Positions 31,751 to 41,746 of a stretch of DNA of 64,000 nt are shown here, piece by piece. Numbering within the stretch: the stretch's first letter is position 1; every line of letters starts with the position of its first letter. A program made the translations under genes and the position numbers. Origin of the DNA: Salinimicrobium sediminilitoris (GTDB lineage: Bacteria; Bacteroidota; Bacteroidia; Flavobacteriales; Flavobacteriaceae); NCBI RefSeq assembly GCF_020866905.1, contig NZ_JAIVCC010000001.1:342365-406364 (forward strand), written 5' to 3'. Below the pieces are notes generated by a model. The model was not told the origin of the DNA and searched no databases. It saw only the letters and a program-made list of their open reading frames with translations.

Positions 31751-32866
31751 ATGTTCAAGAAATTAGGTTTTATTTTTTTCGTAGTAGTGGGAGTAATGTC
31801 CTGTAATTCTGATGACGGAGGGAAAGAGAGTCCGGAAGGTTCTTTTGATCGCGGAGCGATGTTAGTTAACTGGGCAGATAATATTATTATACCTTCATAT
31901 GAAGCCTTTGCCGAAACTACAGAGGATTTAAAAGGCTCTGTTGCTGTTTTTAATGAGGATCCTTCCGCAGAAAACCTGGAGAGTTTAAGAGCTGCTTATG
32001 AAGAAGCCTATCTGGCTTATCAAACTGTTGCACCATTCCGCATAGGAAAAGCAGAATCCACAAATTATCACCGTTTTCTCAATATTTATCCTGCCAGTGC
32101 AGCAACGATCCAGAATAATATTGAAAGTAACAGCTACAATCTGGAACTGCCGAGCTCTGTAGATGAGCAGGGTTTTCCTGCTGTTGATTTTCTTATTAAT
32201 GGTCTGGGAGCTACAGATGCCGCTACCGTAGAATTTTACACCTCGAATGGGAATGCCGCAGTTTACCAACAATATCTTCTTGATGTGGCGACCAGGATTG
32301 ATGCTCTTACAGATGTGGTTCTGAATGACTGGAAGACCTCCTATAGAGACGTCTTTGTGAATAATACCAGTTCCTCCAGTACTGGGGCTGTAGATATATT
32401 TACAAATGACTATATCATGTACTATGAAATGCTGCTAAGGTCAGGTAAAATTGGGATTCCCGCCGGTGCATTTACCGGAAACCCTGCACCTGAAACTGCC
32501 GAAGCGTACTACTCTGATGGTCTTTCCAAAGAATTATATTTAAAAGCCCTAACTACGGTACAGGACTTTTTCAACGGAAAGCATTTTAACGGCAGTGGAT
32601 CTGGCCCCAGCTACAAGCAGTACCTGGATTACCTGAACACGGTTAAAGGTGGAGCCGACCTTAGTATCCTTATCAATGAGCAGTTTGAAAACATCAGGGA
32701 ATTATCTTCAGGTCTGGATCCTGATCTTGCTGAGCAGGTGAGAACAAACAACACGCTCATGCTGCAGGTTTTTGATGCACTTCAAAAGAATGTGATTCTG
32801 CTAAAGATCGACATGCTGCAAGCCCTGGATATAAGTATTGATTACGTAGATTCCGACGGTGATTAG
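31751..32866 (+). CDS. Imelysin-like lipoprotein lacking the GxHxxE motif
   Basis: A 371-residue lipoprotein (lipobox GVMSC, Cys18) of the imelysin/IrpA family, a helical fold with two bundles linked to iron uptake. The family motif GxHxxE is replaced by G141-F-P-A-V-D146, so the His and Glu thought to bind metal in the peptidase-like members are absent and proteolysis is unlikely. The C-terminal bundle (KQYLDYLNTVKGGADLSILINEQFENIRELSSGL) is normal. Four bases separate it from the HTTM gene. Binding of iron or an iron carrier is inferred from family and neighbours. Confidence 0.85.
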   Translation: MFKKLGFIFFVVVGVMSCNSDDGGKESPEGSFDRGAMLVNWADNIIIPSYEAFAETTEDLKGSVAVFNEDPSAENLESLRAAYEEAYLAYQTVAPFRIGKAESTNYHRFLNIYPASAATIQNNIESNSYNLELPSSVDEQGFPAVDFLINGLGATDAATVEFYTSNGNAAVYQQYLLDVATRIDALTDVVLNDWKTSYRDVFVNNTSSSSTGAVDIFTNDYIMYYEMLLRSGKIGIPAGAFTGNPAPETAEAYYSDGLSKELYLKALTTVQDFFNGKHFNGSGSGPSYKQYLDYLNTVKGGADLSILINEQFENIRELSSGLDPDLAEQVRTNNTLMLQVFDALQKNVILLKIDMLQALDISIDYVDSDGD

Positions 32867-32869
32867 GTA

Positions 32870-34234
32870 ATGAACAATTTGATCTCAAATTATTTAAGAA
32901 AAGATTCGGAAGCCGCTCCTTTAGCGGTTTTCCGAATTTTTTTTGGGATCATGATGTTTGGCAGTATCCTACGGTTCTGGCTTAACGGGTGGATCGAAAA
33001 ACTTTATATCGCTCCCGATTTTTTCTTTTCTTACTACGGCTTTGAATGGGTTAAGCCGCTGGGGTATTTCACCTATCTTCTCTTCCTCCTTTGTGCGATC
33101 TCTGCCTTGATGATCGCTTTCGGCTATAAATACAGATTAGCCGCAATTACTTTTTTCCTGAGCTTCACCTATATCGAGCTCATGGATAAGACCACTTACC
33201 TCAATCATTACTATTTTATAAGTATCCTTGGATTTCTTCTGATATTCTTACCTGCAGCTTCATATTTTTCAGTAGACGCTTATAGAGATCCAAAAAAGGC
33301 ATTTCAGAGGGTGCCTTCCTGGTGCATCGACAGCATCAAATTACTATTAGCCATGGTGTACTTTTATGCCGGGCTGGCGAAAATAAATTCAGATTGGCTT
33401 TTTAGGGCTATGCCTTTAAAGATCTGGCTTCCGTCAAATTACGACCTTCCTCTCCTGGGTGATCTTTTGCAGCAGGAATGGGTTCATTATTTTTTTAGCT
33501 GGACAGGGATGATCTACGACCTGGCCATTCCTTTTCTCTTATTTTTTAGGAAGACACGGCGTCTTGCATTTGTGCTGGTCGTTATTTTCCATGTATTAAC
33601 AAGGATCCTTTTTCCAATTGGTATGTTTCCGTATATCATGATCGTGAGTGCCCTTATCTTCTTTGATGCCGGTTTACACCATAAGATCCTTCAAAAAATT
33701 TCTGGCTTGATCAAAATTTCTAAAGCTCGTTTTGACAATGCCAAAAGCCTCCAATACCTTCCAAAAAAGCGAAAAATTTTGCTTTCTTTTCTCAGCCTGT
33801 TCTTTTTGATCCAGTTCCTTTTCCCGTGGCGTTACCTGTTATATCCGGGAGAGCTGTTCTGGACAGAAGAAGGCTTCAGGTTTTCCTGGAGAGTGATGTT
33901 GATGGAAAAAGCCGGTTATGCTCAGTTTAGGATCATCGACAGGGAGAATGGAAAAAGCTTCTATGTCAATAATGGCAATTTTCTAACTCCTTTCCAGGAA
34001 AAACAAATGTCTTTTCAGCCCGATTTTATTCTTCAGTACGCTCATTTTCTTGGCGATCATTATAGAAAAAAAGGAATTGAGCAGGTTGAGGTTTATGTGG
34101 ATAGCCACGTCGCCCTCAATGGAAGAAAAAGTACCCCCTTTATAAACCCCCGGGTCAATTTGCTTGAACATCAGGACACGTTCAGGCAAAAGACCTTTAT
34201 TTTACCATTTAATGATACCATCAAAGGTCTTTAG
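32870..34234 (+). CDS. HTTM domain membrane protein (gamma-carboxylase-like)
   Basis: A 454-residue protein with several membrane spans of the HTTM family (horizontally transferred transmembrane domain, related to vitamin K-dependent gamma-glutamyl carboxylase). Typical pieces: SEAAPLAVFRIFFGIMMFGSILRFWLNGWI, DKTTYLNHYYFISILGFLLIFLPA, AMVYFYAGLAKINSDWLFRAMPLKIW, then a C-terminal periplasmic domain. Whether it carboxylates anything is unknown; the neighbouring lipoproteins or receptor are candidate targets. Start ATG 3 bp after the imelysin stop; its 3' end overlaps the receptor gene by 23 bp. Confidence 0.85.
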   Translation: MNNLISNYLRKDSEAAPLAVFRIFFGIMMFGSILRFWLNGWIEKLYIAPDFFFSYYGFEWVKPLGYFTYLLFLLCAISALMIAFGYKYRLAAITFFLSFTYIELMDKTTYLNHYYFISILGFLLIFLPAASYFSVDAYRDPKKAFQRVPSWCIDSIKLLLAMVYFYAGLAKINSDWLFRAMPLKIWLPSNYDLPLLGDLLQQEWVHYFFSWTGMIYDLAIPFLLFFRKTRRLAFVLVVIFHVLTRILFPIGMFPYIMIVSALIFFDAGLHHKILQKISGLIKISKARFDNAKSLQYLPKKRKILLSFLSLFFLIQFLFPWRYLLYPGELFWTEEGFRFSWRVMLMEKAGYAQFRIIDRENGKSFYVNNGNFLTPFQEKQMSFQPDFILQYAHFLGDHYRKKGIEQVEVYVDSHVALNGRKSTPFINPRVNLLEHQDTFRQKTFILPFNDTIKGL

Positions 34235-36644
34235 TTTTTTACTTTGTTCACTATTTTCCCTTAGTGCTGTGGCGCAGTTTTCTTTAAGCGGAAAAATTAT
34301 CTCTTCAGAAACCCAGGCTCCTGTGCCCGATGCAGAGATCTATAACCGAACTACAGGAAATCTTATTTCTACCGATGAAAACGGAAGGTTTGTTATTGAA
34401 GATCTACCCGCCGGGAATTATGATCTGGCCATCTTTAGTTATCAATTTCAAGTACTGGAGAGAAAAATTGAACTTTCAGAAGACAGGGAGATTGTTTTCG
34501 AACTTGCTCCCCTGGCAGAAACTCTTTCTGAAGTAGTCCTCATAGAAAGGCGAAAGGAGATTTTTGCGCTTCGTAATCTTAAAAAGGTTGAAGGTACAGC
34601 CATTTATGCAGGGAAGAAATCTGAAGTTGTCCTTATGGAAGAGATCACCGGAAATCTTGCTGCCAACAACTCCCGGCAGATCTACAATCAGGTGGTGGGA
34701 CTTAATATTTATGACAATGGAGACGCCGGTTTACAGCTGAATATTGGAGGGCGGGGATTGGATCCCAATCGAACCCAGAACTTCAATACCCGGCAAAATG
34801 GCTATGATATTTCTGCAGATGTTTTGGGTTACCCCGAAAGTTATTACACTCCTCCCGCAGAAGCCCTCAGTGAAATCCAGGTGATTCGTGGCGCCGCTTC
34901 CCTGCAGTATGGAACGCAGTTCGGCGGACTTATAAATTTCAAATTCAGGAAGCCCAACCCTTATAAAAAGATCGAGCTGGTGACGCGGCAATCTGTCGGC
35001 TCCTATGACCTCTTCACCAGCTTTAATAGCCTTAGCGGGACTGTTGGGAAATTCAGTTACTATACTTATTACAACTACAAGTCCGGGAATGGCTTTAGAG
35101 AGAATTCAGGTTATGAATCCCACAACGCATTTGCCCATCTGGGATGGGAATTCAGCAAGAATACAAAAGTTTCTTTTGAGTACACTTTTCTCGATTATCT
35201 CGCGCAACAACCAGGAGGTTTGACCGATTTTCAATTTTATAAAGATCCCGATTTCAGTAACAGGGAGAGAAACTGGTTTGATGTTAACTGGAACCTCTGG
35301 GCTCTTAAATTTGAACATAAATTCTCCCAAAAAACCGATTTCACACTGAATTTTTTCGGATTGGATGCTTCGAGAATGGCTCTTGGTTTTCGCCAAAACA
35401 GGGTTTCCCAGGCAGATGATCCGGTGGAGCCAAGAGAGCTGTTGACAGACAATTTCAACAATTGGGGGGCAGAAGCAAGAATTCTCACGAGATATGACTT
35501 TTTTGATGAGGAGTCGGTTCTGCTTTTAGGAAGTAAATACTACACTGCCGAAAATGAGCAGCGGCAAGGCCCGGGAACTGCAGCTTCAGGTCCGGATTTT
35601 ACCTTCGCAGCAGAAGAATTTCCTAATTACACACGACAATCCGAATTTGTTTTCCCAAACAGGAACATTGCGTTTTTTGGAGAGAACATCTTCAACTTAA
35701 CCGGAAAATTCTCTGTAACTCCTGGATTTAGGTTTGAGTATATAAACACTCAAAGCGAAGGAAGCTACAAAGATATTCAGCTGGACCTTGCCGGGAATAT
35801 TTTAAAGAATGAAACGCTGCAGGACAACAGACAGTTTGAACGGAGTTTTGTTTTGCTGGGACTTGGAGCCAGTTATGAATTGGAGGGAGCAGAGATCTAC
35901 GGGAATATTTCTCAAAATTATCGATCTGTGACTTTTAATGATATCCGGGTGGTAAATCCGGTTTTTAAACTGGATCCGGATATTAGTGATGAAGAAGGCT
36001 TTACGGCCGATATTGGGGTGCGGGGGAGATTGAAAGAATATCTTTCCTATGATCTTAGTGTCTTTGCCCTTCAATACAACGAAAGGATAGGCGAAGATTT
36101 TGTGCCTGCAACAGCGGTACGTTTCCGCGGAAATATTGGAGATGCCTTTATTTACGGGCTTGAAACTTTTGCAGACTGGAACATCAAAAACACCTTTTTT
36201 AAGGGGGCAGATGATTATATAGCCGGAGCATTTTTGAATGCGGCTTTTACCGAATCTGAATATACAAGTTCAGAAAGGAACAATGTGGAAGGAAAACAGG
36301 TAGAATTTATACCTGCCGTAAACCTTAAAACAGGAGTGGATTTTGGGTTTAGGAATTTTCTGGGAAGCCTTCAGTATACCTATTTGTCGAAACAATTTAC
36401 AGACGCTACCAATGCGCCCCAGGTAAAGAGTGACTCCCAGAGAGGGATCGAAGGAGCTATTCCTGCTTATGGTATTTTGGATTTATCGCTATCTTATAAG
36501 TATAAGATCTTCAGGTTGGAAACAGGAATTAACAACCTGCTCGATAATTCCTATTTTACAAACAGGGCGACAGGATACCCGGGCCCGGGAATTATTCCGG
36601 CGCAACCCTTGACCTGGTACACTTCTCTGCAGATGAAGTTGTAG
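34212..36644 (+). CDS. TonB-dependent receptor, FecA-like
   Basis: An 810-residue outer-membrane receptor. Signal peptide MIPSKVFSFLLCSLFSLSAVAQ, carboxypeptidase-like domain (FSLSGKIISSETQAPVPDAEI), plug with NIGGRGLDPNRTQNFNTRQN, NGYDISADVLGYPESYYTPP and VIRGAASLQYGTQFGGLINF, then barrel ending in SLQMKL. The plug resembles the ferric-citrate-type (FecA) group, supporting an iron complex as substrate. ATG at 34212 chosen because it begins the signal peptide; it lies within the end of the HTTM gene, implying translational coupling. Last gene of the probable iron operon. Confidence 0.88.
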   Translation: MIPSKVFSFLLCSLFSLSAVAQFSLSGKIISSETQAPVPDAEIYNRTTGNLISTDENGRFVIEDLPAGNYDLAIFSYQFQVLERKIELSEDREIVFELAPLAETLSEVVLIERRKEIFALRNLKKVEGTAIYAGKKSEVVLMEEITGNLAANNSRQIYNQVVGLNIYDNGDAGLQLNIGGRGLDPNRTQNFNTRQNGYDISADVLGYPESYYTPPAEALSEIQVIRGAASLQYGTQFGGLINFKFRKPNPYKKIELVTRQSVGSYDLFTSFNSLSGTVGKFSYYTYYNYKSGNGFRENSGYESHNAFAHLGWEFSKNTKVSFEYTFLDYLAQQPGGLTDFQFYKDPDFSNRERNWFDVNWNLWALKFEHKFSQKTDFTLNFFGLDASRMALGFRQNRVSQADDPVEPRELLTDNFNNWGAEARILTRYDFFDEESVLLLGSKYYTAENEQRQGPGTAASGPDFTFAAEEFPNYTRQSEFVFPNRNIAFFGENIFNLTGKFSVTPGFRFEYINTQSEGSYKDIQLDLAGNILKNETLQDNRQFERSFVLLGLGASYELEGAEIYGNISQNYRSVTFNDIRVVNPVFKLDPDISDEEGFTADIGVRGRLKEYLSYDLSVFALQYNERIGEDFVPATAVRFRGNIGDAFIYGLETFADWNIKNTFFKGADDYIAGAFLNAAFTESEYTSSERNNVEGKQVEFIPAVNLKTGVDFGFRNFLGSLQYTYLSKQFTDATNAPQVKSDSQRGIEGAIPAYGILDLSLSYKYKIFRLETGINNLLDNSYFTNRATGYPGPGIIPAQPLTWYTSLQMKL

Positions 36645-36714
36645 TGACTTCTGTTTCCGGTTGAATAAAAGCAAATTAAAATTAGATTACTTCTACTTTG
36701 TGCCGGAAAGGGTG

Positions 36715-38218
<1,504 letters not shown>

Positions 38219-38233
38219 TTTAAGAATAAAGAA

Positions 38234-38254
38234 CCAAGAGCCAAGAGCCAAGAA
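38234..38254. repeat. Heptamer array CCAAGAG
   Basis: CCAAGAG, CCAAGAG, CCAAGAA just after guaB. It is the complement-like sister of the TTGGCTC array near pssA (AGCCAAG). Confidence 0.75.
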
Positions 38255-38360
38255 TCAGGACTTAAATATTTGAAGTTTGTTTTGGGTTTTTTGATACGGT
38301 AGTAGTGATAAATCTCCTCTATCGAAGTTGATCTGACCAGGAGCGAATTTTAAGAAAATA

Positions 38361-38407
38361 AAAAAGGAGGGTCTCAAAAATGCCATTTTTGAGACCCTCC
38401 TTTTTTT
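38361..38407. terminator. Bidirectional terminator between guaB and ompH
   Basis: Poly-A, GGAGGGTCTCAAAAATG, one to two bases, CATTTTTGAGACCCTCC, poly-T: 17-bp perfect arms. Its core resembles the hairpins at 16981-17023 and 50072-50107. Confidence 0.9.
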
Positions 38408-38467
38408 AGCAATGTCACTGATTGCAATAGTTTACTTTCAGTTATTGGCCTGCACATCATTCACTTC

Positions 38468-38488
38468 TGACCACTGACCACTGACTAC
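38468..38488. repeat. Heptamer array TGACCAC
   Basis: TGACCAC, TGACCAC, TGACTAC, ending 6 bp before the stop codon of the OmpH gene on the other strand. Confidence 0.75.
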
Positions 38489-38493
38489 TAAAT

Positions 38494-39003
38494 TTATTCC
38501 GTTTCTTCAATTCCTAAAATATTCAGGACCTTAAGGGTGATATCAGAATCCTGAGAAGAATAAGCCAGGTCATTTCCGCCGGCATGGAAGATCTGCGTAT
38601 AGTTTTCTTCCTGGATCACCTTCATCATGGCTTCATTGATCTTCTCGTAAAGAGGCTGGGTAAGTTCATTTCTCTTCATTTGGATCATTACAGTGGCTTT
38701 TTGCCGAAAATTCTTAATATCATTTTCAAGATTAATGATCTCAGATTCTTTGGCTGTTCGATCTTCTTCAGAAAGGGTGGTGCTGTTCGCCTGATAATCC
38801 GTCACCAGGGTTTCATATGTTGCAACGTTCGATTCCAGCTCTTTTTGAAGGTCGGTATTATAGGTCTTTAGGCCTTCATTAACCTGGGCCATCTCGGGCA
38901 TTTGGTTAAGGATGTACTCGGCATCTATGGTTCCGATCTTTGACTGGGCAAAAGCTGAAATACTTAAAAAGGCAAAACTTAAAACTAAAAGATATTTTTT
39001 CAT
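38494..39003 (-). CDS. OmpH/Skp family periplasmic chaperone
   Basis: A 169-residue exported protein: signal peptide MKKYLLVLSFAFLSISAFAQ, then SKIGTIDAEYILNQMPEM and a long coiled-coil (LKTYNTDLQKELESNVATYETLVTDYQ...ENDIKNFRQKATVMIQMKRNEL), the tentacle region of Skp-like trimers that hold unfolded outer-membrane proteins. ATG at 39003 chosen because it begins the signal peptide. A TATATTTG element (minus strand, 39030-39023) is 20 bp upstream. It is separate from bamA, which is not in the window. Confidence 0.88.
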   Translation of the reverse strand: MKKYLLVLSFAFLSISAFAQSKIGTIDAEYILNQMPEMAQVNEGLKTYNTDLQKELESNVATYETLVTDYQANSTTLSEEDRTAKESEIINLENDIKNFRQKATVMIQMKRNELTQPLYEKINEAMMKVIQEENYTQIFHAGGNDLAYSSQDSDITLKVLNILGIEETE

Positions 39004-39022
39004 GGTTTGATTTTGATTTTCG

Positions 39023-39030
39023 CAAATATA
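39023..39030 (-). promoter_or_regulatory. TAnnTTTG element of the ompH gene
   Basis: TATATTTG on the minus strand, 20 bp before the ATG; no -33 match seen. Confidence 0.45.
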
Positions 39031-39075
39031 AAGGAGCAGAGGCATTTATGAAGATTTTAAGAAATTATTTTTTTT

Positions 39076-39321
39076 CTATTCTTCATATAGCTGTCCGCGA
39101 TGGGGTTTTAAAGCATCCCGTACAGGAGGCATTTCACTATCGGTAACTACAAGAAAAGCAATGACATGAGCTTCAGAGATCTTTTCTGAACCAACAACAT
39201 TCATTGTTAATTGAGAGGTATTTACAAATTCCTGCAGGTGAATGGCGTGATGGGCGGCAGTCGATTCGGCATCGGGTCCGCGAAAATCCCAGATGAGTTT
39301 TAATTTTCTTTCTTCGGGCAT
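39076..39321 (-). CDS. Conserved small protein, unknown function
   Basis: An 81-residue soluble protein (MPEERKLKLIWDFRGPDAESTAAHHAIHLQ...SEMPPVRDALKPHRGQLYEE). I recognise the pattern LIWDFRGPDA..TA.HH..HL and the ending VRDALKPHRG as conserved in flavobacteria, but know no function. The two histidines (HH) and a third nearby could bind metal. It lies 72 bp upstream of the ompH gene on the same strand and may be expressed with it. Confidence 0.7.
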   Translation of the reverse strand: MPEERKLKLIWDFRGPDAESTAAHHAIHLQEFVNTSQLTMNVVGSEKISEAHVIAFLVVTDSEMPPVRDALKPHRGQLYEE

Positions 39322-39458
39322 TGCTGTTGTTTTAGGTTTGCTTCTCTACCAAAGCCGGGCCAAAAATATACTTTTTCTAATTTTCTTTCGTTTGACGTGC
39401 AGGTTGGTATACTCTTTGGAATTTGTATTTTTGGCAATTCACAATATTTCTAAATACT

Positions 39459-40319
39459 TTGTTAATAAAAAAAGGAATTTTCTCACTTGTTTTTTTGGGC
39501 TTTTTGACCGGAAGCTGCAATTTCCTGAATGAACCCGAGGAAAAGGAAGTGATCGCTCGCGTGAATGATGCCTATCTTTACAGGGATGATGTTGCCCCCC
39601 TGGTTTCCGAAAATACTTCACCCGAAGACAGCACCTTACTTATAAATAATTTTATTACCCGTTGGGCCACTCAGAAGCTACTTCTTGACAGGGCCAGGGT
39701 AAACCTTAGCGGAGAACAGCAGGCCGAATTTGATCGCCTGGTGCAGAACTATAAGAATGAACTATATGCAAAGGCTTATACAGATGCGATTGTGGGACGC
39801 GAACTGGATACCAATATAACCCGTGCCGCAGCCGAAGCATACTACGAGGAGAATGGGGAGAATTTTATTCTCAATGAGAACCTTGTAAAAGTGAGATATA
39901 TCAATATTACCAAGAATAACAGTGATTTTGAAACCATTAAAACCCGCTTCCGCAGGTTTGATGAGGAGGATAAAAGAGCCCTTCTCGAAATGGCCATCCA
40001 GTTTAATTCCTATTCATTGAATGATTCGGTTTGGGTGAAGACAAAACAGGTTTACGATAAAATACGACCTTTGACCCCTCAGGACGATCCCGAATTCTTA
40101 AAAAATAAGAATTTTATGCAGCTTGAAGACTCATTAGGAGTATATTTGATCTCTGTTGAGGATGTTAGACTGCGCAATGAACAGGCGCCGATAGAATATT
40201 CTTTGCCGGGTATAAAACAGATACTGCTTAATAAAAGAAAGCTGGATCTTATTAAGAAATTAGAAAAAGACATTACACAAGATGCTATTAAAAATGACGA
40301 ATTTGAAATCTATAATTAA
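39459..40319 (+). CDS. Envelope lipoprotein with PPIC/SurA-like N-terminal region
   Basis: A ~286-residue lipoprotein (lipobox LTGSC) whose chain resembles the helical chaperone part of parvulin-type isomerases (VIARVNDAYLYRDDVAPLV...; KLLLDRARVNLSGEQQAEFDRLVQNYKNELY) but without a clear parvulin catalytic core. Probably assists outer-membrane protein folding with the SurA-like gene next to it. No ATG precedes the signal; TTG at 39459 (TTG TTA ATA AAA AAA) gives a good signal peptide, preferred over a TTG 12 codons upstream. It overlaps the next gene's start by 26-38 bp. TATTTTTG at 39426-39433 is a candidate -7 element. Confidence 0.78.
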   Translation: MLIKKGIFSLVFLGFLTGSCNFLNEPEEKEVIARVNDAYLYRDDVAPLVSENTSPEDSTLLINNFITRWATQKLLLDRARVNLSGEQQAEFDRLVQNYKNELYAKAYTDAIVGRELDTNITRAAAEAYYEENGENFILNENLVKVRYINITKNNSDFETIKTRFRRFDEEDKRALLEMAIQFNSYSLNDSVWVKTKQVYDKIRPLTPQDDPEFLKNKNFMQLEDSLGVYLISVEDVRLRNEQAPIEYSLPGIKQILLNKRKLDLIKKLEKDITQDAIKNDEFEIYN

Positions 40320-41730
40320 ATCATTAGGACTGTTGCTGCTTATTATTAGCGGGGGCAACATACAGGCGCAGGAAGTGATAGTTACCGATAGTACTTCTAT
40401 TGGGATCGAAGCTGAGATCCAGGAAAAAATAAATGACAGGAGCGGTCGCTTTAAAGTAGATGGCGTGGCAGCGGTGATAGGAGATTTTGTGGTTCTTGAA
40501 AGCGATATAGACAAGATGTACCTTGAACTTCAAAGCCAGGGTGTTTCCACCGAAGATGTTACTAACTGTAATCTTGCGGGACGTTTAATGGAGAACAAGC
40601 TGTATGCACATCATGCAATACAGGACAGTATCCTGGTTTCTGATGCCGAGATCAATGCCAATATAGATCAACAGCTGGCTTACATGACCCAGCAGGTAGG
40701 TTCTCTTGAAAAAGTTCTTGAATTCTATAAGAAGGATAGTGAAGCTGAATTTAGAGCCGAACTATTTGAGATCAATAAGCAAAACAGACTTGCCTCAGAA
40801 ATGCAACGCAAAATTGTTGATGCAGTGGAAATAACTCCTGAAGAAGTGAGAGCCTTTTTTACCGATATACCTGAAGATGAACTTCCGGTGTTTGGAGATG
40901 AGGTTGAGATCTCTCAAATTGTGGTAGAGCCTGAAATTCCGCAGGAAGAAATTACGGAGATTCTAAACCGCCTCAATAAAATGAGGGCAGATGTTGTTGA
41001 GAATGGAGCCAGTTTTGCTACTAAGGCTGTGTTATATTCTCAGGATCCCGGTTCAAGATCTTCCGGAGGAAAAATTTCTTTAACCCGTAAGGATCCTTTT
41101 GTAAAGGAATTTAAAGATGCTGCTTTTTCAATGCAGGAAGGAGAGGTAAGTAAACCTTTCCAAACAGAATTTGGTTATCATATTTTAACCGTAGATAAGA
41201 TTCGTGGACAGCAGGTAGATGTACGTCACATCCTTTTAATTCCCGATGTTACCGAAGAAACAAAACAAGAGGCTTTTGACAAGATCGATAATGTTAGAGA
41301 ACGTATCATTAATGATGAGATCTCTTTCGCCGATGCAGCAAAAGAAGTTTCCGATGAAAAGGAAACCCGTGAGAGTGGCGGAAAATTAGTAAATCCTACC
41401 ACCGGAGATACGCGATTTGAACTTACTAAAATTGATCCTTTGCTTTATGAGAAGGTCGTTAACCTAAAAGAAGGAGAGGTTTCAACCATTCTGACAGATC
41501 AAGATAATACCGGTCGCCCTTTTTACAAGATCATCACCGTGACCAACAGGTATTCTGAACATAAGGCTAATTATGCACAGGATTACAACAAGATCAAGGA
41601 ACTTGCCTTAAGGGACAAGCAATTGGAAGCTATTGAAAAATGGCAAAAGGAGAAGATTGAAGAAACTTATGTGAAGGTGAACGGGGAATACAGGAATTGC
41701 GAATTCTCCAGCAACTGGCTAAAGAACTAA
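40282..41730 (+). CDS. surA: Peptidylprolyl isomerase, SurA-like
   Basis: Periplasmic chaperone-isomerase for outer-membrane proteins, 482 aa (478 if the ATG at 40294 is used). Signal peptide ends around NIQAQ; SurA N-terminal helical domain (about 50-170); two parvulin domains (about 185-285 with SRSSGGKISLTRKDPFVKEF and FGYHILTV; about 290-395 with VRHILLIPDV and RESGGKLVNPTTGDTRF). The second gene of a presumed unit lipoprotein-surA-moxR. Confidence 0.88.
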   Translation: MLLKMTNLKSIIKSLGLLLLIISGGNIQAQEVIVTDSTSIGIEAEIQEKINDRSGRFKVDGVAAVIGDFVVLESDIDKMYLELQSQGVSTEDVTNCNLAGRLMENKLYAHHAIQDSILVSDAEINANIDQQLAYMTQQVGSLEKVLEFYKKDSEAEFRAELFEINKQNRLASEMQRKIVDAVEITPEEVRAFFTDIPEDELPVFGDEVEISQIVVEPEIPQEEITEILNRLNKMRADVVENGASFATKAVLYSQDPGSRSSGGKISLTRKDPFVKEFKDAAFSMQEGEVSKPFQTEFGYHILTVDKIRGQQVDVRHILLIPDVTEETKQEAFDKIDNVRERIINDEISFADAAKEVSDEKETRESGGKLVNPTTGDTRFELTKIDPLLYEKVVNLKEGEVSTILTDQDNTGRPFYKIITVTNRYSEHKANYAQDYNKIKELALRDKQLEAIEKWQKEKIEETYVKVNGEYRNCEFSSNWLKN

Positions 41731-41746
41731 ACTACTATTGGCAATT

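Noticed and set aside
34164-34234. Fusion or frameshift between the HTTM protein and the receptor
   Set aside because: The receptor has its own ATG and signal peptide at 34212; the 23-bp overlap is ordinary coupling.
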